A stretch of 31,465 nucleotides of DNA. Origin: JBBQVO01 sp038211505 (GTDB taxonomy: Bacteria > Chloroflexota > Dehalococcoidia > DSTF01 > JACRBR01). The translations under genes and the position numbers were made by a program. Numbering within the stretch: the first letter of the stretch is position 1; every line of letters begins with the position of its first letter. Below are positions 15,135-22,566 of the stretch, piece after piece. The notes beneath the pieces are model-generated. The model searched no databases. It was given only the letters and a program-made list of their open reading frames with translations, and was not told the DNA's origin. The stretch is from NCBI GenBank assembly GCA_038211505.1, contig JBBQVO010000016.1:1-31465 (forward strand), given 5' to 3'.

Positions 15135-16265
15135 TCACGCCTCGAGCGCCGCGACCATCTTCTCCGCCGCATGCCCGTCGCCAAACACCGGCGGCGGATC
15201 GCCGGCCGGCCGGGGGAGGCGGGCGGCGGCGACGATGCGTTCGGCGTCGGCGCCGGCGAGGATGTTCCAGCCATCGACGAGCGTCTCGATCCACTCCGTC
15301 TCGTCGCGCAGCGAGACGCACGGCACGCCGAAGAGATACGACTCCTTCTGTACTCCGCCGGAGTCCGTGAGTACCACGCGCGCGTTCTGCTCCAATGCCA
15401 GCATGTCGAGGTAGCCGACCGGATCGATGATCCGCACCGGCGGTTCGACTTCGATGTCCGTGCCCATCAGCGCCGCCTTCGTCCGCGGGTGCAACGGCAC
15501 GATGACCGTCTCGTGCAGCAGCGTCAGCGCGTCGAAGATCTCCGCCAGCCGCGCCGGATCGTCGGTGTTCGCGGCGCGATGGATCGTCGCCAGCACGTAG
15601 CCGCCTCGATGGAGCGACAGGTCGCGCAACACCGTCGACTTCTCCGCCGCGACGGCGGCATAGCGCAACAGCGCGTCGTACATGATGTCGCCGGTCATGT
15701 AGATCGCGGGCCGAGTAACCTCTTTCGCAATCGGATCCTCCTCGCCACGTCGTGGAGAGGGGGTGGCCGGAGGCCGGGGGTGATGTGTCACGAACCCTTC
15801 TCGCCGCAAATTCTCGACCGCGTTCTCCGTCGGTGCGAAGAGATACGTTGAGATGCGATCGGCGACGATGCGGTTGATCTCCTCCGGCATGTCGCGGACG
15901 AAGCTGCGGAGGCCGGCTTCGACGTGCGCGACGGGGATGCCGAGCTTGGCGGCGGCGAGGGCGCCGGCGAGTGTGCTGTTCGTGTCGCCATAGATCACGA
16001 CGACGTCCGGCGACTCGCGGCGCATGATCGCTTCCAGCCGCTCGAGCATCTGCGCCGTCTGCCAGCCGTGGCTGCCGGAGCCGACGCCGAGATGATGATC
16101 AGGCGCGGGAAGCCCGAGCTCGTCGAAGAAGACGTCCGACATCTGCATGTCATAGTGCTGCCCGGTGTGCACCAGGATCTCCGTATGTCGCTCGCGCACA
16201 ACGCGCGAAAACGCGGCTGCCTTGATGAACTGCGGCCGCGCCCCGACGACGGTGAGGAGTTTCAT
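15135..16265 (-). CDS. wecB: UDP-N-acetylglucosamine 2-epimerase family (non-hydrolysing), with in-frame repeat insertion
   Basis: This 376-residue GT-B-fold enzyme inverts C2 of a UDP-HexNAc. Motifs seen are GARPQFIKAA (8-17), HTGQHYD (33-39), GDTNSTLAG (93-101), HVEAGLRS (114-121), PEEINR (127-132), TIHRAAN (228-234, where HRAEN is more usual) and TDSGGVQKES near the C-terminus. Next to a WbpE-like aminotransferase and WbpD-like acetyltransferase it could be WbpI-like, acting on a diacetamido-uronic acid. Residues 159-184 (including HHPRPPATPSPRRGEED) do not belong to the family; they translate a palindromic repeat that is intergenic elsewhere. The ATG at 16265 is preferred to a TTG at 16295 because MKLLTVVGARPQFIK is the family start. 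Confidence 0.93.
   Translation of the reverse strand: MKLLTVVGARPQFIKAAAFSRVVRERHTEILVHTGQHYDMQMSDVFFDELGLPAPDHHLGVGSGSHGWQTAQMLERLEAIMRRESPDVVVIYGDTNSTLAGALAAAKLGIPVAHVEAGLRSFVRDMPEEINRIVADRISTYLFAPTENAVENLRREGFVTHHPRPPATPSPRRGEEDPIAKEVTRPAIYMTGDIMYDALLRYAAVAAEKSTVLRDLSLHRGGYVLATIHRAANTDDPARLAEIFDALTLLHETVIVPLHPRTKAALMGTDIEVEPPVRIIDPVGYLDMLALEQNARVVLTDSGGVQKESYLFGVPCVSLRDETEWIETLVDGWNILAGADAERIVAAARLPRPAGDPPPVFGDGHAAEKMVAALEA
15737..15784. repeat. CCCTCTCC-type palindromic element inside the 2-epimerase gene
   Basis: cctcctcgccacgtcgtgg, then agagggggtggccggaggccgggggtgatg, aligns with the intergenic copies at 10822-10870 and 14981-15024. Here it is read through in frame on the minus strand as residues 161-177 of the epimerase. 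Confidence 0.85.
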
Positions 16266-16288
16266 CGCCGGCTCGCGCCGTCGATGGA

Positions 16289-16355
16289 CAGACAACAGAC
16301 AACAGACGACAGAGCAAGCATGTCACTCGTGCTGTTGTCTGTTGTCTGTGGTCTG
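16289..16355. repeat. Heptamer hairpin (CAGACAA / TTGTCTG)
   Basis: A 24-nt left arm (16289-16312, cagacaacagacaacagacg...) and a 24-nt right arm (16332-16355) are complementary at 22 of 24 positions around a 19-nt loop. Both arms have 7-nt periodicity. It occupies the 106-nt gap between the dehydratase stop and the epimerase start, both minus strand, where it could affect readthrough. Confidence 0.85.
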
Positions 16356-16371
16356 TTCTCCAACGCCGCCA

Positions 16372-18282
16372 TCACTGCTGCGATGACGCGCGCTCGCCGA
16401 TCCGCGCTTCGCCGGTGTCGCGGAGGTCGATGCGGGCGAGGGCTTGGAGGCGGGCGGCGATTTCGTCGCGGGTGCGGGGGAGGTTGCCGGCGAGCTCTTC
16501 GATCTTTGCGACGAGCTCGTCGCGCGTGACGGTCGGGCGGCCCTGCGTCAGGTGAATCTTCGGGTGGTGCGTGTTGAGCAGCTTCTCGCCGGCGCCGACG
16601 AGCTCCTCATGCAGCTTTTCGCCCGGCCGCAGCCCCGTGTAGACGATCTGGATATCGCGTCCGGGCTCCAGACCTTTGAGGCGGATCATCTTCTCGGCGA
16701 GTTCGGCGGTGCGGATCGGCTCGCCCATATCGAGAATGAAGATCTGCGCCTGCGCCGCGAACGACGCCGCCTGGATGACGAGCGCCGCCGCCTCTTCGAC
16801 CGCCATCTGGAAGCGCGTTGTATCCGGATCAGTGAGCAGCACCGGCCCGCCGCGCTCGATCTGTCGCAGGAACAACGGCACGACGCTACCCCGGCTACCC
16901 ATGACGTTACCGAAGCGTACTGCCGCGAACGTCGTGCCGCTGCCCTGCCCGAACGCGCTGACCAGCAGCTCGCCAATGCGCTTCGTCGCGCCGTAGACGT
17001 TGTCGGGGTTGACGGCTTTGTCGGTCGAGACGAGCACCATCTTCGCCGCGGCAACGTCGCTCGATGCCGCGCAGACGTTGAGCGTGCCGACGACGTTCGC
17101 GCGCAGCGCCGCGTCCGGGTGCTCCTCCATGACGGGGATGTGCTTGTATGCCGCCGCGTGAAAGACCACATCAGGACGGGCAGCGGCGAATGTGCGATCG
17201 ACCTGCGCGCGCGCCGAGACGTCGCACAGCCAGATGCGGATGCGCGCGTCGACCTCCTCCATCTCCTCCGCTTCGAGATCGCGCTGCAGGTCGTACAGTC
17301 CCGTCTCGTTGACATCGACGAGATGCAGCGTCGCCGGCCCGAAGGCGAACACCTGGCGCGCCAGCTCCGACGCGATGAAGCCCGCTGCGCCGGTGATCAG
17401 CACCGACTTGCCGCGGATCGTCGCGGCGCACAGTTCGGCATCGATCTCCACCTGCTCGCGGCCGAGCAGGTCGTCGACAGTGACTTCGCGCAGTTGCGCC
17501 GCGGTCGCCTCGTTGCGGACGAGGTCGCGCAGGCCCGGCACCGTGCGCACGGTGATCCGCGCCGTCTGGCAGATGCCGACGATCTCGCGAATGATCGCGC
17601 CCGACGCCGACGGGATCGCCAGCGCGACGAGGTCGACGCGCTTGCGCGCGCAGATCGCTGGAATGTCGAAGCGATCGCCGAGCACGGTGACGGAGTGGAT
17701 GCGGACGCCGCGCAGTCGCCGATCGTCGTCGATGAAGCCCACGGGGCGGTACTGCCAGCGGCGGTTCTGCACGAACTCGCGCGCCAGCAGCTGTCCCGTG
17801 TGCCCGGCGCCGACGATCAGCACGTTTTTCACGCCGGCGTCGTAGCCGCCCCACGGGTTGCGCGAGGCCCACAGCCGCGGCCAGAACTTGATGCCGCCCA
17901 TCGCGATCAGCATCAGCGCCGGCGCCACGACGTTCACCGTCAGCGGGATGTGCCGCGGGCTGAGAAAGGCGTTGATCGCGAAAAGGAAGATACCGACGAC
18001 GCCGACCGACAGCGCCAGGTTAAAACCGTCGACGATGCCGGCGTACTTCCACGATGTCTTGTAGATGCGAAAGAAGTAGTGGCCCGTGAGATGCGCGATG
18101 GCAATGAACCACGACACCGCGAGGAAGAACTTGATCGATACCGCCGGAACGTCGCCATCGAACCGCAGCGCCAGCGCCGCCGCATACGCGGCGATCACCA
18201 CCGCCGCATCGAGCAGCAGCATCGGCGTGATCCGGATCGCTTCGCGAATGACAGGCGGGACTCGTGTCACGCCGAATAGCAT
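16372..18282 (-). CDS. Membrane nucleotide-sugar 4,6-dehydratase (PglF/WbpM/CapD-like)
   Basis: This protein of about 636 residues starts a surface-glycan sugar pathway by dehydrating a UDP-HexNAc. Four N-terminal membrane helices (about 20-40, 51-70, 86-106, 113-131) precede a first Rossmann domain (IVGAGHTG, 156-163) and an extended SDR domain (LITGAAGFIASEL, 295-307). HAAAYKHIPVMEEHP is at 375-389. The active-site stretch STDKAVNPDNVYGATK (419-434) has Asp421, Lys422, Tyr430 and Lys434. Large members often have Met where Tyr430 is, and usually Gly where Ala305 is. No Shine-Dalgarno is seen at the ATG; a GTG at 18270 has TATGCT 7 nt before it and may be the true start. The 2-epimerase follows downstream. 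Confidence 0.92.
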   Translation of the reverse strand: MLFGVTRVPPVIREAIRITPMLLLDAAVVIAAYAAALALRFDGDVPAVSIKFFLAVSWFIAIAHLTGHYFFRIYKTSWKYAGIVDGFNLALSVGVVGIFLFAINAFLSPRHIPLTVNVVAPALMLIAMGGIKFWPRLWASRNPWGGYDAGVKNVLIVGAGHTGQLLAREFVQNRRWQYRPVGFIDDDRRLRGVRIHSVTVLGDRFDIPAICARKRVDLVALAIPSASGAIIREIVGICQTARITVRTVPGLRDLVRNEATAAQLREVTVDDLLGREQVEIDAELCAATIRGKSVLITGAAGFIASELARQVFAFGPATLHLVDVNETGLYDLQRDLEAEEMEEVDARIRIWLCDVSARAQVDRTFAAARPDVVFHAAAYKHIPVMEEHPDAALRANVVGTLNVCAASSDVAAAKMVLVSTDKAVNPDNVYGATKRIGELLVSAFGQGSGTTFAAVRFGNVMGSRGSVVPLFLRQIERGGPVLLTDPDTTRFQMAVEEAAALVIQAASFAAQAQIFILDMGEPIRTAELAEKMIRLKGLEPGRDIQIVYTGLRPGEKLHEELVGAGEKLLNTHHPKIHLTQGRPTVTRDELVAKIEELAGNLPRTRDEIAARLQALARIDLRDTGEARIGERASSQQ

Positions 18283-18283
18283 A
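18278..18283 (-). promoter_or_regulatory. Possible -10 box for a GTG start of the dehydratase gene
   Basis: On the minus strand TATGCT ends 7 nt before GTG (18270-18268). It overlaps the ATG at 18282, so if it is the promoter the ATG cannot be used. Confidence 0.3.
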
Positions 18284-18379
18284 TCGCAAGTAGATTGGGT
18301 TGTGGGTGCGTGCGGGCGGCCCGCTGCGGGTTGTGGGCGTGACCTGCTGATGAGGTGCCGATATACGGGGTTAGGGTGC

Positions 18380-18388
18380 TGGTATCTT
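18380..18388 (+). promoter_or_regulatory. Extended -10 box of the lipoprotein gene, leaderless type
   Basis: TGG-TATCTT ends 5 nt before the ATG at 18394. The upstream TG is the extended -10 feature, which can replace a -35. There is no Shine-Dalgarno. Confidence 0.4.
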
Positions 18389-18393
18389 GCGGA

Positions 18394-19806
18394 ATGTCGA
18401 TTCGGCGTATGAACTGGCTCGTTGCGTTCGGTTGCGGCGCGAGTACGCTCACGACCGCGTTCGCTTGCGGCGGCGGGTCGACCGCGATGCATCCTCAGTC
18501 CGTCGTCGACGACGAATGTACGAATGGCGCGACGGCGACCGCGATCGTCGCGACGAATGTGGTGGCGCTCACGCCCAATCCGTCGGCCACGCGCGTACCG
18601 TTCCGATTCGTCGACAACGATGTCGAATGCCGTATCCAGAAGGCGCTGCTGACGCTCGACGATCTGCCGCCGGGCTGGTCAGACTCGGGTTTCGGGAGCG
18701 AGGACGGCGCGGCCAGAGTGTACGGCGATCAGACTGGCCAATGCGGCGTTTCCCTCGCGCGACTGGACGCCGGGCTTCGCAACGATTTCAAGCTCGATGG
18801 TCCGAGCGGCTCCCGATCATCCGCAATGGCTTCCGCCGAGATCCTCCGCTTTCAGCATGAGGCTGCAGATCAGTTCATGCAGGCGCTGCGACTGAACTGT
18901 TCGAAGATGTCGTCGTATTCTGCCCTTGATACGTTCCGGACGTACGGCGACGACACCTATGCGTTCCGCGAAGAATTCCACTCCGCGCGACCCGACGATA
19001 GCTCTGGAGTCGAGATCGATATCCGCCATGGTGACGTGGTCGAACACCTCACGCTGGGCGTTATTGGCACTGGCGCCGGACAGCCCGATGTCGCCGCGAT
19101 CACGGGTGTTGCTGACGCGAAACTATCGTCGTCGCAGGCGCGGCTGCAGCCGACTCCCAACCCGCGTGCCGTCGCCCAATCAACGCTCGATCCGGACGGC
19201 ACTCAGGCGATCTTGACGAGCGCCCTTCCGAAACTCGCGGATCTGCCACGCGGCTTCGTGCCCCACGCCTCCGACCGAAGCGCCGACACGGATCTGGTTG
19301 ACGTCTGCCATGCGGGAGCGGACCTTCCCCGCCGCCAGCGCGGCTCGGCCGGAAGTTTCAGCGGCGGCAGCTTTTCGAAACCCACCGCGGCGATATCCGT
19401 GCTGTTGTACGATCGCGTCGCCGCGGAGAAGGTGATGCGCACGTTCAGCGACGGGGCCTTGTTCAAGGACGGTTGTGGCGGGACTGTTCGCACCGTCGAT
19501 GTCATATGGACGTTCGAGAAGCTCAGCCTTCCGACAATCGGAGATGAGAGCGTTGCCTGGCGCGCGACAGCAGCCCATGTCGTCTCAAAAGGATTCGATG
19601 CCGACACTCCGACAATCGGCGACATCAAGCTGTCCTTCATCGTTTTGCGACGTCAGCACCTTGTCGGGGTGGTCGCGTTCGCCACGGACTATCGACCCGG
19701 CGAGCAGGACTTTCTTTCGACGATCTCGATCGATCAACTGACGAGCTTGGCGCGCACCGTCGATCGGAACTTGGCCGAGATTGTCGATCGTGTGAAGCCC
19801 GAATAG
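18394..19806 (+). CDS. Putative lipoprotein with two homologous halves, function unknown
   Basis: No family name is recognised. The 470-residue product starts with a short basic region, a hydrophobic stretch and a lipobox-like TAFAC with Cys25 followed by GGGS, so export and lipid attachment are likely. Two halves look related. ALLTLDDLPPGWSDSGF (first half) matches ALPKLADLPRGFVPHAS (second half). Each is followed by an alpha-beta segment with a QFMQAL/KVMRTF helix, a cysteine, a YGDDTYAFR/IGDESVAWR turn and a final beta strand with RHGDVVEHLTLG/RRQHLVGVVAFA. Single cysteines in each half could form disulfides. The ATG at 18394 is chosen for the lipobox distance and the TATCTT 5 nt upstream; ATG 18409 is possible. 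It ends directly against the stop of the opposite gene. Confidence 0.82.
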   Translation: MSIRRMNWLVAFGCGASTLTTAFACGGGSTAMHPQSVVDDECTNGATATAIVATNVVALTPNPSATRVPFRFVDNDVECRIQKALLTLDDLPPGWSDSGFGSEDGAARVYGDQTGQCGVSLARLDAGLRNDFKLDGPSGSRSSAMASAEILRFQHEAADQFMQALRLNCSKMSSYSALDTFRTYGDDTYAFREEFHSARPDDSSGVEIDIRHGDVVEHLTLGVIGTGAGQPDVAAITGVADAKLSSSQARLQPTPNPRAVAQSTLDPDGTQAILTSALPKLADLPRGFVPHASDRSADTDLVDVCHAGADLPRRQRGSAGSFSGGSFSKPTAAISVLLYDRVAAEKVMRTFSDGALFKDGCGGTVRTVDVIWTFEKLSLPTIGDESVAWRATAAHVVSKGFDADTPTIGDIKLSFIVLRRQHLVGVVAFATDYRPGEQDFLSTISIDQLTSLARTVDRNLAEIVDRVKPE

Positions 19807-21108
19807 TCACGACCCAGGCAACAACGCCCCCGCCGCGCGCAATCCCCGCTGCAGCGCACCCAGATCCACATCCTGCACCGACGATGACGCGCGGAGCGCC
19901 TGCGCCGCGGCGATGCCGGCGGCTTCGCCGGTGGCGAAGGCGGGCGGGATCTCTTTCGTCGCGTGGTGGACGCGGTGGTCGACGCTGATGCAGCGGCCGG
20001 CGACGAGGAGGTTCGACGTGCGGCGCGGCAGCAGGCTCCGATACGGGATGTGGTAGACGGCGCCGTACTTCGTCCAATGACCCGTCGTGGCGATCGTGTC
20101 GTCGAAGATCGTGCCGGCGTCATCGCGCGCCAGCGTGTAGGCGCCGTTGAGGCGACGCGACTCCGTGACGCCGAGCGTCAGCGCGACGTCGCTAAGGTAC
20201 GCGTCTTCGAAGCCGGGCACCTGGGAGCGGAGGCGGTGGACTTCGTCCATCACCATGCGCCGGCACTCGATCTCGGCGAACGTCAGATCGTCGGGGTTGG
20301 TGGCGTCGATGCGGCGGCCGATGCGTTCGGCGGCGCCCCACGGCATCAGCACTTGTCCGGGCTTCACGGTCTTGAAGAAGAAGCCGGCGCGCTGCGACTG
20401 CGCTTCATCGACATCGCGCACACCCGACATGCGGAACCAGAGCCACGGATGAATCTCTTCCTTCTCCGACGACTCGCCGGCCATCGTGAACACATCGCCG
20501 TCGCCCGTCGCATCGATGACGTACGACGCGCGGATCGCCTGCGGCCCCGCCTTTGATGTGAAGACGACGTGTGAGATGCGGTTCGCCGGCCGGCCGTGCG
20601 GGCGGTCCATCTCGACGACGACGTCGCTCGCCCAGCGGTGGTACATGAGGCGCACCTTCGCCTCGGCGATCCAGGTGTTGGCGACGTACTTGAACTCTTC
20701 CGGATCGTAGGCGACGGAGTAACGGACGCGGTGCGGGCCGGCGCCCCAGACGAGGCCCCAACGCCGGTACTTCTCAACGAGCGCTTCGTCGTAGCTGCCC
20801 CACTCATCCTTCGACGGGAAGAAGCAGGCGTCGCGCGCGCGCAGGCGATCGACCAGCTCCTGGCACTGACCGGCGATAACCTGATGCCCATCGCCGTCGT
20901 CCAGCGTCAGCAGCAGCACGATCAGCCCGCCCGACGCCAGCCCGCCGAGATAGCCGTATCGCTCGACGAGCACGACATCTGCGCCCTGCCGCCCCGCCGC
21001 AATCGCCGCCGACATCCCCGCCGCCCCGCCGCCCACAACCAGCACGTCGCACTCATCGACGACGGGCACGCGCTGCGCGGGCAATGTGATCTGGTCGGGC
21101 GTCGGCAT
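19807..21108 (-). CDS. FAD-dependent oxidoreductase (FAD_oxidored type)
   Basis: This 433-residue flavoprotein has an N-terminal dinucleotide loop VVGGGAAGMSAAIAAGRQG (24-42) with acidic strand end VLVER, a middle VIDATGDGDVFTMAG motif that binds FAD, and a C-terminal NLLVAGRCISVDHRVH...PAFATGEAAGIAAAQA segment. The last combination is typical of the FAD_oxidored family, found as uncharacterised redox enzymes and beside heterodisulfide-reductase-like proteins. No partner gene is adjacent. No signal sequence is seen. The ATG at 21108 gives the standard family start; TACGAT lies 6 nt upstream and no Shine-Dalgarno is present. Its stop codon directly abuts the stop of the lipoprotein gene, so the convergent pair has no intergenic DNA. 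Confidence 0.92.
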   Translation of the reverse strand: MPTPDQITLPAQRVPVVDECDVLVVGGGAAGMSAAIAAGRQGADVVLVERYGYLGGLASGGLIVLLLTLDDGDGHQVIAGQCQELVDRLRARDACFFPSKDEWGSYDEALVEKYRRWGLVWGAGPHRVRYSVAYDPEEFKYVANTWIAEAKVRLMYHRWASDVVVEMDRPHGRPANRISHVVFTSKAGPQAIRASYVIDATGDGDVFTMAGESSEKEEIHPWLWFRMSGVRDVDEAQSQRAGFFFKTVKPGQVLMPWGAAERIGRRIDATNPDDLTFAEIECRRMVMDEVHRLRSQVPGFEDAYLSDVALTLGVTESRRLNGAYTLARDDAGTIFDDTIATTGHWTKYGAVYHIPYRSLLPRRTSNLLVAGRCISVDHRVHHATKEIPPAFATGEAAGIAAAQALRASSSVQDVDLGALQRGLRAAGALLPGS

Positions 21109-21114
21109 GCCGTG

Positions 21115-21120
21115 ATCGTA
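21115..21120 (-). promoter_or_regulatory. Predicted -10 box of the FAD oxidoreductase gene, leaderless type
   Basis: On the minus strand TACGAT ends 6 nt before the ATG at 21108. No -35 and no Shine-Dalgarno are evident. Confidence 0.4.
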
Positions 21121-21312
21121 CGGCGGCGGCGTTGAGGATGGAAGGCGTGGGACAGAGGATGGACGATGGATGGCAGGCAATCGGCGCAGCTCCCGAATTG
21201 TCATTCTGAGAGATCGGGACGAATCATCGAAGGCCTGCCGTAGGGGCGGCCCGATGTGGCCGCCCGCGTTTGGCCGGCAACGCGGCATCAAAATCGACGC
21301 TCTCTCTCACAC

Positions 21313-21515
21313 TGTCATTCTGAGCGAAGCGAAGAATCTCTCCAGAATCAGCACCAGTGCCGCGCAGTGCCACGCTGTCTAACCGTCGTGCTGTTCGACC
21401 GTCGCGGCTGGGAGATGATCGCGGGCATGGAGCGAGGCGGTGCTGGTGAGCGGCTGTAGATCGGAGATCGTCGCCCTGATCGGAGAGATTCCTCGGCTTC
21501 GCTCGGAATGACAGT
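21313..21515. repeat. Inverted pair of TGTCATTCTGAGCGAAGC elements
   Basis: The left arm at 21313-21343 runs from tgtcattctgagcgaagcg to aatctctcc. The right arm at 21484-21515 is its near-inverse (agagattcctcggcttcgc...ggaatgacag). A partial copy is at 21201-21214 (tgtcattctgagag). The gap 21109-21553 (445 nt) between the divergent FAD oxidoreductase and zinc-ribbon genes holds these, the two promoters and no other gene I can support. Confidence 0.8.
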
Positions 21516-21541
21516 TGACTCAGATCGACCGTGGCCCGCGA

Positions 21542-21547
21542 TATGAT
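21542..21547 (+). promoter_or_regulatory. Predicted -10 box of the zinc-ribbon gene, leaderless type
   Basis: TATGAT, 5 of 6 to consensus, ends 6 nt before the ATG at 21554. A TTGACT lies 21 nt before it, too far for a normal spacer. Confidence 0.4.
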
Positions 21548-21553
21548 GAACCG

Positions 21554-21901
21554 ATGTTCAACGCGACGACCGGCCAGCTCAACCCATGCCCGACGTGCAA
21601 CTCTGACCGTGTGCGCTGGCGCGGACGCCGAATCTACGACATGCCATTGACGTGGACGCGCGCCTCGATTGAGATGATGATCGGCGCCCTTCAGGGAGGA
21701 CCTCGGGGGAAGGCCGCGTCCTACTCGTGGCAGCAGGTGCGGGGCAACTATCGTAGCGAGATCCTCGAAGCCAACACTGGCTGGAAGACGGCGCGGTATT
21801 ATTGGCGCTGCCAGAACTGCCGCAACAGGGGCCAGATCTTCGAACCGAAACGGCGTGACCCACGCGTCGAGGACCGCACCCGGCCGCCGTCCGACCCCTG
21901 A
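21554..21901 (+). CDS. Small protein with two CxxC pairs (zinc-ribbon-like), unknown function
   Basis: This 115-residue protein has Cys pairs CPTC (near residues 12-15) and CQNC (near 84-87), about 70 residues apart, each followed by basic residues (CNSDRVRWRGRR and CRNRGQIFEPKRR). Such spacing suggests one zinc site with an inserted helical segment. The product is strongly basic, so nucleic-acid binding is possible but unproven. The ATG at 21554 gives a compact domain; an upstream start at 21515 would read through the end of a repeat element. TATGAT 6 nt upstream supports the shorter form. Codon use is less GC-biased than in neighbours, and it sits beside repeats, so it may be a recent or minor gene. 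Confidence 0.6.
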   Translation: MFNATTGQLNPCPTCNSDRVRWRGRRIYDMPLTWTRASIEMMIGALQGGPRGKAASYSWQQVRGNYRSEILEANTGWKTARYYWRCQNCRNRGQIFEPKRRDPRVEDRTRPPSDP

Positions 21902-21988
21902 ATCCTTCGTGCTCTTCGTGATTAACCTCGCCGCGCGATAATCTGTCACTCTGCGATCGGCGAGTCACAATTCACAAGGAGCATTCCC

Positions 21989-22447
21989 ATGTCCGACAAC
22001 GTCCGCGCGATCCCCGAGGGCTATCACAGCGTGACGCCGTATCTCTACTTCGATGGCGCGGCGAAGGCGATCGAGTTCTACAAGAAGGCGTTCGGCGCGA
22101 AGGAGACGGTGCGGATGGATGGGCCGAACGGCACCATCGGCCACGCCGAGATCCAGATCGGCGACTCGATGATCATGCTCGCCGACAATCCCGATCACTC
22201 ACCGCGCGCGCTCAACGGCGTCACGTCATCGTGCGTGATCTACGTCGAGGACGTCGATGCCGCGTTTCAGCGCACGCTCGACGCCGGCGCGACGGTGACG
22301 CAGGCGCTCGAGGACAAGTTCTACGGCGATCGCATGGGCCAGGTGAAGGATCCGTTCGGCCACGAGTGGTCGCTCGGCACGCACGTCGAGGACGTCAGCC
22401 CGGAGGAGATGCAGAAGCGCATGGCGGCGCTGCCGGCGATGGGGTAG
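21989..22447 (+). CDS. VOC (glyoxalase/PhnB-like) family protein
   Basis: This 152-residue protein has the paired beta-alpha-beta-beta-beta modules of the vicinal oxygen chelate fold: VTPYLYFDGAAKAIEFYKKAFGA (about 15-37), then a GHAEIQIGDSMIMLAD strand region, a middle VIYVEDVDAAFQRTLDAGA helix, and the closing DRMGQVKDPFGHEWSLGTH. The last block with DPFGHEW is standard for PhnB-like proteins, most of which have no known reaction. AAGGAG lies 7 nt before the ATG, a strong start. It follows the zinc-ribbon gene by 87 nt but has its own possible -10 (GATAAT, 21937-21942), so coregulation is not certain. Confidence 0.94.
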   Translation: MSDNVRAIPEGYHSVTPYLYFDGAAKAIEFYKKAFGAKETVRMDGPNGTIGHAEIQIGDSMIMLADNPDHSPRALNGVTSSCVIYVEDVDAAFQRTLDAGATVTQALEDKFYGDRMGQVKDPFGHEWSLGTHVEDVSPEEMQKRMAALPAMG

Positions 22448-22514
22448 ATCGACAAGCGTTGGCAGCGATTGTCATCGCTCGGTAGCTGAACGGGGACTGA
22501 TGGCGGTTCGGGGA

Positions 22515-22536
22515 GGACAGGTCTGAAGACCTGTCC
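22515..22536. terminator. Perfect hairpin GGACAGGTC-TGAA-GACCTGTCC
   Basis: A 9-bp perfect stem with a TGAA loop (extendable by a T-A pair) lies between the convergent VOC and fabF genes. It is well placed as a two-way terminator but has no U-run. I have a general recollection of ggacaggtctgaagacctgtcc-like sequences as dispersed intergenic elements in other genomes. Confidence 0.55.
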
Positions 22537-22566
22537 GTACGGTCGTGGGTAACCGGCCGCAACGAC

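Noticed and set aside
16265..16295. Upstream TTG start for the 2-epimerase
   Set aside because: The extra residues come from the edge of the heptamer hairpin and precede the invariant MKLLTVVGARPQ family start.
11005..18453. Identical 19-mer at 11005-11023 and 18435-18453
   Set aside because: One lies before the amidase, the other inside the lipoprotein coding region, with no extension of homology. It is likely chance in GC-rich DNA, though slightly surprising.
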